From positions 1 through 8,987 of the forward strand of contig JAPOLW010000130.1 of the NCBI GenBank assembly GCA_029976905.1: a stretch of DNA of 8,987 nt, in the 5' to 3' direction. The notes below the pieces were generated by a model. That model did not search any database and was not told where the DNA came from. It was given only the letters and a program-made list of their open reading frames with translations. Shown here piece after piece: positions 1-5,728 of the stretch; positions within the stretch are counted from its first letter, which is position 1, and each line of letters starts with the position of its first letter. The DNA comes from a bacterium (GTDB taxonomy: Bacteria > Desulfobacterota > Binatia > UBA12015). Made by a program: the position numbers and the translations under genes.

Positions 1-14
1 GAGGCTGAATCTGC

Positions 15-31
15 GTGTGTGTGTGTGTGTG
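15..31. repeat. (GT)n dinucleotide tract
   Basis: Positions 15-31 are an uninterrupted GT alternation, 8.5 units (17 bases). It lies in the AT-richer intergenic segment at the left edge. Such tracts can change length by slipped-strand mispairing and can adopt Z-DNA, but no effect on a gene can be shown here because the left-hand neighbour is outside the window. Confidence 0.9.
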
Positions 32-338
32 AAACTGTAAATATTGTGATGCATACGAACCCTGTCTGAGAAAATCAATCACAAACCCTAGTACGCGACG
101 CCGTCGCCGCGCGCGCCTCGTCCCACGGCACGGCCTCCCGGGTCGTCGGGTCCCGGGCGATTCGTCCAGAACGTCGGGGCAAGGGGCGGCTCGCGCGGAC
201 GGATCAAGGCTCTTCGACCTCCCGGGGGCCGACCGGGTCCTGGCAGTCGGCGGGCCCGGACGATGGAGCAGGGCCCCTTCGAACGGCAAGCCGCGTCGGC
301 CCGCGACTGACGACTGGGCATTGAAAAGACAGCCGTCA

Positions 339-344
339 TTGACA
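339..344 (+). promoter_or_regulatory. Possible -35 hexamer overlapping operator
   Basis: TTGACA is a perfect sigma70-type -35 match that shares its last three bases with the operator palindrome. A 17-base spacer would place the -10 at 362-367 (GAGAAG), which is a poor match and falls in the Shine-Dalgarno region. A weaker TTGAAA at 321-326 would place a -10 at 344-349 (AAGACA), also poor. The hexamer is real, but its use as a promoter is unproven. Confidence 0.25.
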
Positions 345-359
345 AGACACATGTCTTGT
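342..359. promoter_or_regulatory. Probable TetR-family operator palindrome
   Basis: ACAAGACA-CA-TGTCTTGT is an inverted repeat with perfect 8-bp arms around a 2-bp centre, ending 14 bases before the GTG start of the TetR-family gene. Length, symmetry and position are typical of an operator bound by a TetR-family dimer that represses its own promoter. A perfect TTGACA hexamer (339-344) overlaps the left arm, so a bound repressor would cover it. I see no good -10 hexamer at the right distance, so the promoter itself is unresolved. Because the downstream genes run in the same direction with short gaps, this site could control the catabolic block as well as the regulator. Confidence 0.75.
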
Positions 360-373
360 GAGAGAAGGAACGC

Positions 374-970
374 GTGCCGGCCACCGAAGCCGCGCGCCTG
401 ACGGCGCGCGACCGACAGCGTCTGGAGACCCGGCAGCGCCTCTACGAGACGGCACTGCAGGAATTCCGGAACCGGGGCTTCGATGCGGTCCAGGTCGAGG
501 ACATCGTGCGGGCGGCGGGCGTGGCCCGCGGCACGTTCTATCTACACTTCCAGAACAAGGAAGATCTGCTGCGGGCGTTTCGCGGGAGCGTCGAAGAGCA
601 GATCCGCGAGCGTCTCGAGGGTCTTCCGCACCCCCGGTCGCCGCGTGACCTCGTGCGGCACGTGACCGAAGCCCTGCTTTCCACCCGCGGCAGCGGCTCG
701 AGCACGCGCGAGTTGGTGGCTCTGGCCTTCCGCACCCCGCCGGAACACGATTGGAACGAGAATCCGTATTTTGCACCCATCACCCGATGGGTGGCCCACT
801 TTCAGGAGCGCGGCGAGCTGCGCGACGATCTTTCGGCCGACGAGATCACCGGCCTCTTCGCGACGACCTTCTTTGGCACGTTGCTGGGCCCGGCGGCGCC
901 GCGGCGCGGCCGGCGCCGGGCGATCGACTGCCTGGGCGACGTCTTTCTCGACGGGATCCGCTCCCGCTGA
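374..970 (+). CDS. TetR/AcrR-family transcriptional regulator
   Basis: A 198-residue protein of normal TetR-family length. The N-terminal DNA-binding domain is clear: helix 1 around residues 20-34 (RLYETALQEFRNRGF), then a helix-turn-helix at about 41-60 with the family hallmark VEDIVRAAGVARGTFYLHF, followed by NKEDLL. Residues ~75-198 form the variable ligand-binding and dimerisation domain, which does not reveal the effector. The GTG start is chosen because AAGGA (365-369) precedes it and the HTH falls at the usual distance from the N terminus. An 18-bp palindrome sits immediately upstream, so autoregulation is likely. The gene heads a co-directional run beginning with two acyl-CoA dehydrogenases 58 nt downstream. 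By analogy with other TetR regulators of fatty acid or steroid catabolism, the inducer may be an acyl-CoA intermediate; that part is inference. Confidence 0.92.
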   Translation: MPATEAARLTARDRQRLETRQRLYETALQEFRNRGFDAVQVEDIVRAAGVARGTFYLHFQNKEDLLRAFRGSVEEQIRERLEGLPHPRSPRDLVRHVTEALLSTRGSGSSTRELVALAFRTPPEHDWNENPYFAPITRWVAHFQERGELRDDLSADEITGLFATTFFGTLLGPAAPRRGRRRAIDCLGDVFLDGIRSR

Positions 971-1028
971 ACGTACACGACACCGGGACGCCCGCGCGAG
1001 GTGCGGCCGCCCGAAGAAAGGACACGAC

Positions 1029-2213
1029 ATGGATTTCGATTTCTCCCCGCAGGAACAGGCCTTCGCCGACGAGGTCGACCAATGGCTCACCGACCATCAC
1101 GACCCGGTCGTGATGGACCCGACGCGTGAGAATTTCACGCAGTTGGCCGACACGCCCGAGCGCCGGGAATTCATGAAGAAGCTCGCAGCCCGCGGGTGGT
1201 TGGGCATGTCCTGGCCGAAGGAATACGGCGGACAGGAAATCGAAGGCGTCTACGAATACATTCTCAACGAGGCCCTGGCGCGCCACTCGGCGCCGCAGAT
1301 TGGCAAAGGGGTCGGCATCATCGGCAAGACGCTCATCCGGCACGGCAGCGAGTTTCTCAAGAACGAGTTCCTGCCCAAGATCCTCAACGCCGAGATCGAG
1401 TTTGCCGTCGGGTACAGCGAGCCGCAGGCTGGATCCGACGCCGCCAACATGCAGCTCAAGGCCGAGAAGGTCGGCGACGGTTGGGTGCTCAACGGTCAGA
1501 AGATCTGGACCACGTCGGCGCATTTCGCGGATTGGTACTGGGTGGGTGCCCGCACCGATCCCGACCAGCCCAAACACAGCGGTTTGAGCCTCTTTCTCAT
1601 TCCCATGAACGACAAGGGCCTCGAGGTCGTGAGCCTTCCGACCATCGGAAAGGACACCACCAATCAGGTCTTCTTCAACGACGTCTTCGTGCCCGACGAG
1701 TACATGGTGGGGGACCGCGGCAAGGGCTTTCAGTACATCTCCGAGGCCCTCGATCTCGAGCGCTTCACGATGTTCACGCTCTCCCCGAGCACCGAGCGTG
1801 CGCGGCTCCTCATCGACTGGGTGAAGGAAGCCCGCCGCGACGGCCAGCCGCTCAAGGATGATCCGAACGTGCGTCGCCGGATCGCCCGCATCATCACCGA
1901 CCAGGCCGTCGCCAAGGGGCTCAGCACCCGTTTCGTCTGCGCGGCCCGCAAGGGAGGGGGCAAACCGCCGACGATCGAGTCCTCGCAGTACAAGCTCTTC
2001 GCGACCCAGCTTTCCCAGCGCGTCTGCAAGGAGGCGCTCGAAATTCAGGGGGCGGCCGGCCAGTTGCGCGAGGGTCAGGACGAGGCTCCGCTGCGTGGCC
2101 GCTTCGAGGGCGCCTACCGGGCGACCGTCGTCGAGACGATCGGGGGAGGTTCCTCCGAGGTGCAGAAGAACATCATCGCCCGCCGCGAGCTGGGCTTCCC
2201 GAAGAACTTCTGA
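1029..2213 (+). CDS. Acyl-CoA dehydrogenase, catalytic-Glu subunit of a probable heteromeric pair
   Basis: A 394-residue FAD-dependent acyl-CoA dehydrogenase (ACAD), which introduces an alpha,beta double bond into an acyl-CoA in the cytoplasm. The N-terminal helical domain (~1-120) includes GWLGMSWPKEYGG. The beta domain carries the family signature GYSEPQAGSD at residues 128-137 and KIWTTS at 158-163. The C-terminal helical domain ends in VVETIGGGSSEVQKNIIAR, a common FadE ending. The position of the medium-chain ACAD catalytic Glu (in YEGT) is Gly here, but Glu244 in ALDLERF matches the helix-G catalytic Glu of isovaleryl/long-chain ACADs. The usual RxxFG flavin-contact motif after helix G is not seen; RRDGQPLKDD occupies that area. 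ATG 1029 follows AAAGGA with a 6-nt gap. A second, complementary ACAD starts 36 nt downstream, which suggests an alpha2beta2 enzyme of the steroid side-chain type. The substrate is not determined by the sequence. Confidence 0.93.
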   Translation: MDFDFSPQEQAFADEVDQWLTDHHDPVVMDPTRENFTQLADTPERREFMKKLAARGWLGMSWPKEYGGQEIEGVYEYILNEALARHSAPQIGKGVGIIGKTLIRHGSEFLKNEFLPKILNAEIEFAVGYSEPQAGSDAANMQLKAEKVGDGWVLNGQKIWTTSAHFADWYWVGARTDPDQPKHSGLSLFLIPMNDKGLEVVSLPTIGKDTTNQVFFNDVFVPDEYMVGDRGKGFQYISEALDLERFTMFTLSPSTERARLLIDWVKEARRDGQPLKDDPNVRRRIARIITDQAVAKGLSTRFVCAARKGGGKPPTIESSQYKLFATQLSQRVCKEALEIQGAAGQLREGQDEAPLRGRFEGAYRATVVETIGGGSSEVQKNIIARRELGFPKNF

Positions 2214-2249
2214 GCGAAGACCCGGCGCTCCGATCGAAAGAGAACGACG

Positions 2250-3371
2250 ATGAATCTCGAATTCACCGAAGAGCAGCAGATGATCCGGGACATGGCGCGC
2301 GCCATGTTCGATGAGCATTCGCCGGTAGACGCCGTCCGCAAGCTCGAGGACGACCCCAAGGGCTATTCGGACGCGCTTTGGCAGCAGATGGCCGAGTCGG
2401 GCCTTCTCGGTCTGACGATCCCCGCCGAATACGGCGGCGGCGGGCAAACGCTCCTCGAGGCCGCGCTGGTCTACGAAGAGATGGGCCGAACGCTGGCCTC
2501 CGTGCCGCATTTCGTCTCCGCCGTCATGGGCGCGGGTCTCCTGCGGGAGGCGGGCAGCGACGAGCAAAGGAAGGCGTGGCTGCCGAAGATCGCCACGGGC
2601 GAGGTCGTGCTGACGCCGGCGTGGCTCGAGCCCGAGCGGGGTTTCGGGCCGGTCGGGGTGCAGCTCGAGTCGAAGGCGACGGCAGACGGCTTCGTTCTCA
2701 CGGGTGTCAAGCAGCACGTCTACTTCGGAAGTTCGGCCGACCGGCTGGTCGTCCTGGCGCGCAACGAGCAGGGGCAGATCGATCTCCTTCTGGTCGATCC
2801 CAAGGCCGAGGGGGTTGCGATGAAGCAGCTCCTCTCGCAGGCATCCGATGCGCAATACCGCGTGACCTTCGACGGGGTGCGGGTGCCCGCGGCCGATCGG
2901 CTCGGTGGGGCCGGCACGGGTTGGGAGACCTTCTCGAAGGTCCTGCGCGACGGCATCATCCTGCTTTCGGCGCAGGCCGTCGGGGGGGCGCAGCAGGCGC
3001 TCGACATCACGGCGGACTACGCCAAGGTCCGCACCCAATTCGACAAGCCCCTGGCGGCCTTCCAATCCCTTGCCCACTACATGGCCGATGCGTCCACGAA
3101 CATCGCGGGCGGGCGTACGCTGGTCTATGAGGCCGCCTGGAACAGCGCCGAGGGACGTTCGGTCGAACGGTTGGCCCCCATGGCGAAACTCTTCTGCTGC
3201 GAGACCTACAGTGCGGTGACGCGCATGTGCGAGCAGATGTGGGGCGGTGTCGGATTTACGCTCGAATACGACGTCCAACTCTTCTTCCGACGCGCCAAGC
3301 AGCTGGAGCTTTCCTGGTGGGATGGTCCCTACCTCGAAGAACTCGTCGCAGCCGACGCGCTGGATTCCTGA
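2250..3371 (+). CDS. Acyl-CoA dehydrogenase, partner subunit with RxxF motif and no catalytic Glu
   Basis: A 373-residue ACAD paralogue. The N-terminal helical domain is recognisable (EEQQMIRDMARAMFDEHSP, then GLLGLTIPAEYGG). In the beta domain the usual YSEPxxGSD signature is degenerate (AWLEPERGFGP), and the K-x-W-T/S segment reads VKQHVYFGS. In the C-terminal domain helix G reads KVLRDGIILLSAQ, with Asp234 where the partner has its catalytic Glu. In contrast the flavin pyrophosphate-contacting motif KVRTQFDKP is intact at 259-267, and QMWGGVGFTLEYDVQLFFRRAK follows the standard C-terminal pattern. The C terminus lacks an EGT-type Glu. The ATG is preceded by AAAGAGA. It probably forms a heteromer with the upstream ACAD, each supplying what the other lacks at a shared FAD site. 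Such pairs are known from actinobacterial cholesterol side-chain catabolism; the application here is inference. The stop codon overlaps the Shine-Dalgarno site of the next gene, so the genes are probably co-translated. Confidence 0.92.
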   Translation: MNLEFTEEQQMIRDMARAMFDEHSPVDAVRKLEDDPKGYSDALWQQMAESGLLGLTIPAEYGGGGQTLLEAALVYEEMGRTLASVPHFVSAVMGAGLLREAGSDEQRKAWLPKIATGEVVLTPAWLEPERGFGPVGVQLESKATADGFVLTGVKQHVYFGSSADRLVVLARNEQGQIDLLLVDPKAEGVAMKQLLSQASDAQYRVTFDGVRVPAADRLGGAGTGWETFSKVLRDGIILLSAQAVGGAQQALDITADYAKVRTQFDKPLAAFQSLAHYMADASTNIAGGRTLVYEAAWNSAEGRSVERLAPMAKLFCCETYSAVTRMCEQMWGGVGFTLEYDVQLFFRRAKQLELSWWDGPYLEELVAADALDS

Positions 3372-3384
3372 GGAGAGATCCCCG

Positions 3385-3897
3385 ATGTCCGATTTGCCCG
3401 AGATCGTTCAATCCTGGATCGGCCAACGCCGCCACGAGGAGGACGGCGAGTTCGATGTCGAACGCGGCTTCGTCCTCACCGGGTGCTCGTCGGTGGAGAA
3501 CGGCAATCCTCTCTACTGGGACGAGGCCGTCGCCCGCGAGGTCACCGGAGGCTGGGTCGCGCCGCCGACCATGATCTCCGTCTGGTGCCGCCCCCACTTC
3601 TGGGCGCCGTATCGCACGGAGGAGGGTCTGGCGCTGCGGACCCACTTCGACCTCAAGGAGGCGCTCGACTGCCCGGAGGCGATCATGTCGGCCGACGAGC
3701 TGATCTTCTACGAACCCGTTCGGATGGGGGAGCGCGTGCGCCAGTACCAGATTCTGCGCTCGGTGAGCGGCCCCAAGACCACACGCCTGGGCACGGGCCG
3801 GTTCTGGAACATCGAGGTCCATTACGAGAACAGCAAGGGGGAATTGCTCGTGCGCGAAGACATCGCAGGCTTTGGCTACAAGAGGCAGGCGTCGTGA
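3385..3897 (+). CDS. MaoC-like dehydratase subunit, N-terminal (non-catalytic) type
   Basis: A 170-residue protein of the MaoC_dehydrat_N/FAS1-dehydratase type with a hot-dog fold. The region matching the R-hydratase D-x-N-P-x-H motif reads N39-G-N41-P42-L-Y44, so the catalytic Asp and His are replaced by Asn and Tyr while N-P is kept; GGWVAPPTMISVW (~55-67) follows as in the family. This suggests a structural or substrate-binding half that needs a catalytic partner, as in HadAB- or ChsH-type MaoC heterodimers. ATG 3385 is chosen because AGGAG (3371-3375), which starts at the last base of the previous stop codon, lies 9 nt upstream; an upstream in-frame extension would overlap the ACAD gene. 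The gene ends in a GTGA overlap with the next MaoC gene. No membrane or signal sequence is visible, so it is cytoplasmic. Confidence 0.88.
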   Translation: MSDLPEIVQSWIGQRRHEEDGEFDVERGFVLTGCSSVENGNPLYWDEAVAREVTGGWVAPPTMISVWCRPHFWAPYRTEEGLALRTHFDLKEALDCPEAIMSADELIFYEPVRMGERVRQYQILRSVSGPKTTRLGTGRFWNIEVHYENSKGELLVREDIAGFGYKRQAS

Positions 3898-4376
3898 GCG
3901 ACTCCGCAACGAGAACACTCGATCAGGTCCGGGTCGGGGAAGATTTGCCGGACCTGCCCTACGACGTGACCGCGACGACCGTCGTCTTCGGCGCTCTGGC
4001 GACACGCGACATTCGTCCGATGCATCACGATCGTGACTTCGCCCAGAAGCGCAGCGGCGTGAAGGACGTCTTTCTCAATACGCCGAATCTGGCCCATTGG
4101 TTCGAGCGCTACGTCACCGACTGGACCGGGCCTCGCGGACGTCCGGGGCGGATGAAATTCCGCATGCAAGGGTCCGTCTTCGCCGGCGACCAGATGGTCT
4201 TCAAGGGCAAGGTAACCGAGGTCGGAACGGACGATCGTGGCTGTGGCTGGGTCGCCATCGCCGTGCAGGTCGACGTCGAGGGCAAGACCATGACCTCGTG
4301 CGAGGCGCGCATCGCGCTGCCGACCGGCCCCGACGACAACCCCTGGTCGCGCCGCGGCGACGACTGGCAACCCTGA
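3894..4376 (+). CDS. MaoC-like enoyl-CoA hydratase, catalytic subunit
   Basis: A 160-residue single hot-dog protein of the MaoC/R-specific enoyl-CoA hydratase 2 family, which adds water to the 2-enoyl-CoA made by an ACAD. The hydratase motif reads T-R-D39-I-R-P42-M-H44-H-D, with the catalytic Asp and His five residues apart as expected for D-x-N-P-x-H; the usual Asn is Arg41, a deviation worth noting. The downstream strands MKFRMQGSVFAGDQMVFKG and VAIAVQVDVEGK fit the sheet of the fold. The start is GTG 3894, overlapping the previous stop by 4 nt (GTGA), with AGAGG (3881-3885) as the likely ribosome site. The overlap implies translational coupling and near-equal production with the non-catalytic MaoC partner, consistent with a heterodimer. 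The product would be a beta-hydroxyacyl-CoA. Confidence 0.88.
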   Translation: MSDSATRTLDQVRVGEDLPDLPYDVTATTVVFGALATRDIRPMHHDRDFAQKRSGVKDVFLNTPNLAHWFERYVTDWTGPRGRPGRMKFRMQGSVFAGDQMVFKGKVTEVGTDDRGCGWVAIAVQVDVEGKTMTSCEARIALPTGPDDNPWSRRGDDWQP

Positions 4377-4389
4377 TCGGGACGACGAC

Positions 4390-5625
4390 GTGAACGATTC
4401 CAGACAATTGCTCTCCGGCCTGCGCGTGATCGAGTCGAGTCTGCTCGGCCCCGGGCACGTGGCCACCTTCTTCGCCGACATGGGCGCCGACGTCATCAAG
4501 GTCGAGCCGCCGTCGGGCGACTACATCCGCCAGATGACCTGGCCCATCATCGACGGGGTCTCCCTGCTTCATCTGCACACGCACCGGGGCAAGAAGAGCA
4601 TCACGCTCAACCTCAAGAGCCCCGAGGGCGTGCAACTCTACAAGGATCTGGTGGCGACGGCCGACGTCGTGGTCGAGGCACTGCGACCCGGCTCGCTCGC
4701 GAAGCTGGGCCTGGGCTTCGAGGATCTGAAGAAGGTGAACCCCAAGATCGTCTTCGCGACGCTTTCGGGCTACGGCGCCACCGGCCCCTACAAGGACATG
4801 CCCAGCCACGGCATCGCCTACGACACCTGGTCGGGAATCGTGCAGCCGGTGGTCGACGACGAGGGCTTCTGCCGGATCCCGCGCGAGATGCCCAACGTGG
4901 GCATCAACGTCGGCCCGATGCTTGCGGCGATGGCGATCCTGGCCGGCGTGCTCAAGGCCCGCGAGACCGGTGAGGGCTGTGCGATGGAAATGGCGCAGTC
5001 CGACGCCTCGGCCTACATGGACTGGTATCGGATCGAGACCGAGCGCGCCTACCTCCGACCCGAAGACGAGGTCACCGGGAACCCTTCGGACGACTACGTG
5101 CGTCGACCGGCCGGGCTTGCCGGGATGTGGGAGGGGGTCCGCTATCAGGCCTACGAGGCCAGCGACGGACACGTTCTCTTCATGGCGTCGGAGCAGGCCT
5201 TCTGGAAGAACTTCTGCGCGGGCATCGACCGCATGGATCTCTTCGAGAAGTGGCCGGGCTCGAAGTACGCCGATCACGCGCGTGGCAATACGGAACTCCA
5301 GGCGGAACTCCGCGAGATCTTCCGCACGCGCAGCGTGAAGGAGTGGCTCGACTTCGCCGACTCCCACAATACGACGATCGCGCCCATGAATACGACCACG
5401 AGCATCGGCGACGATCCCCAGTTCCAGCACCGCATGGGCTTCCTGCCGATCGACGCGGTGGGCTGCGAGCAGTTGCCGCTGCCGGTCTTCGTCGACGGCA
5501 AGACGCTGCCGGTGCCGACCATGGCACCGACGGTCGGCCAGAATACCGACGAGGTTCTCGCCCGGGTGCTGGGCAAGGACGAGGCGGAGATCGAAAAGCT
5601 GCGGCAGAGCGGCGCCTTCGGTTGA
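4390..5625 (+). CDS. Class III (CaiB/BaiF-family) CoA-transferase
   Basis: A 411-residue protein of the family that includes formyl-CoA:oxalate CoA-transferase, CaiB and alpha-methylacyl-CoA racemase; length is typical. Recognisable segments are LSGLRVIESS (~8-17), FFADMGADVIKVEPPSGD, HRGKKSITLNLKSPEG, SGYGATGPYKD (~130s) and the second-domain start EGVRYQAYEASDGHVLFM. It would move CoA between acyl donors and acceptors (or act as a racemase), possibly loading the substrate for the upstream dehydrogenases, because no acyl-CoA ligase is present. Oddity: where family members carry the catalytic Asp ahead of a G-x-x-x-AIL helix, this protein reads GINVGPM, with Asn173 nearest the expected place and no Asp. 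Either the alignment is shifted or chemistry differs. The start is GTG 4390, 13 nt after the previous gene, with a weak GGGA site (4379-4382). It is the last gene of the tight block. Confidence 0.88.
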   Translation: MNDSRQLLSGLRVIESSLLGPGHVATFFADMGADVIKVEPPSGDYIRQMTWPIIDGVSLLHLHTHRGKKSITLNLKSPEGVQLYKDLVATADVVVEALRPGSLAKLGLGFEDLKKVNPKIVFATLSGYGATGPYKDMPSHGIAYDTWSGIVQPVVDDEGFCRIPREMPNVGINVGPMLAAMAILAGVLKARETGEGCAMEMAQSDASAYMDWYRIETERAYLRPEDEVTGNPSDDYVRRPAGLAGMWEGVRYQAYEASDGHVLFMASEQAFWKNFCAGIDRMDLFEKWPGSKYADHARGNTELQAELREIFRTRSVKEWLDFADSHNTTIAPMNTTTSIGDDPQFQHRMGFLPIDAVGCEQLPLPVFVDGKTLPVPTMAPTVGQNTDEVLARVLGKDEAEIEKLRQSGAFG

Positions 5626-5646
5626 GCCCCCGTCCCCCCGGGGCTC
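5624..5646 (+). terminator. GC-rich hairpin after CoA-transferase gene (possible terminator)
   Basis: GAGCCCC (5624-5630) and GGGGCTC (5640-5646) form a perfect 7-bp inverted repeat around a 9-nt C-rich loop. The left arm begins inside the CoA-transferase stop codon. It is followed by TTCCCCGG and not by a run of T, so it is not a classical intrinsic terminator. It may attenuate, protect the upstream mRNA from 3' decay, or be incidental. It lies at the largest gap within the locus, where the operon may end. Confidence 0.3.
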
Positions 5647-5728
5647 TTCCCCGGTTCCCCACCAGGGTGTAGGAAGCCAGAGGAAGTCGGGTGCCGGACA
5701 TCGGACCCTTCCAAAGAGGAGAGAGCTC

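Larger units (their letters stand above)
1..373. other. Upstream non-coding region
   Basis: I see no convincing gene here. The first ~90 bases are visibly richer in A+T than the rest of the window and include a GT dinucleotide tract; positions ~90-330 are very GC-rich. The only long open frame (minus strand, 88-384) has arginine/proline/glycine-rich composition typical of chance frames in GC-rich DNA, and it would run across the operator and the start of the regulator gene. A weak minus-strand promoter-like pair (TTGATT, complement of 73-78, and TATGCA, complement of 50-55, spaced 17) could serve a divergent gene beyond the left edge, but its -10 match is poor. The right end holds the TetR operator. 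Confidence 0.5.

Noticed and set aside
88..384. Minus-strand frame of 98 codons in the upstream region
   Set aside because: Low-complexity Arg/Pro/Gly-rich product with no recognisable motif; it overlaps the operator and the start of the regulator gene.
771..1028. In-frame N-terminal extension of the first acyl-CoA dehydrogenase
   Set aside because: It overlaps the TetR gene in another frame, has non-family composition, and ATG 1029 has a well-placed Shine-Dalgarno and a normal ACAD N terminus.
846..3278. Long minus-strand open frame (~810 codons) opposite the two dehydrogenases, and similar ones at 4201-5742, 5180-6877 and 7278-8510
   Set aside because: They are antisense shadows of clearly recognisable + strand genes in GC-rich DNA, where stops are rare in the antisense frame; their products are rich in Arg/Gly/Leu and show no family motif.
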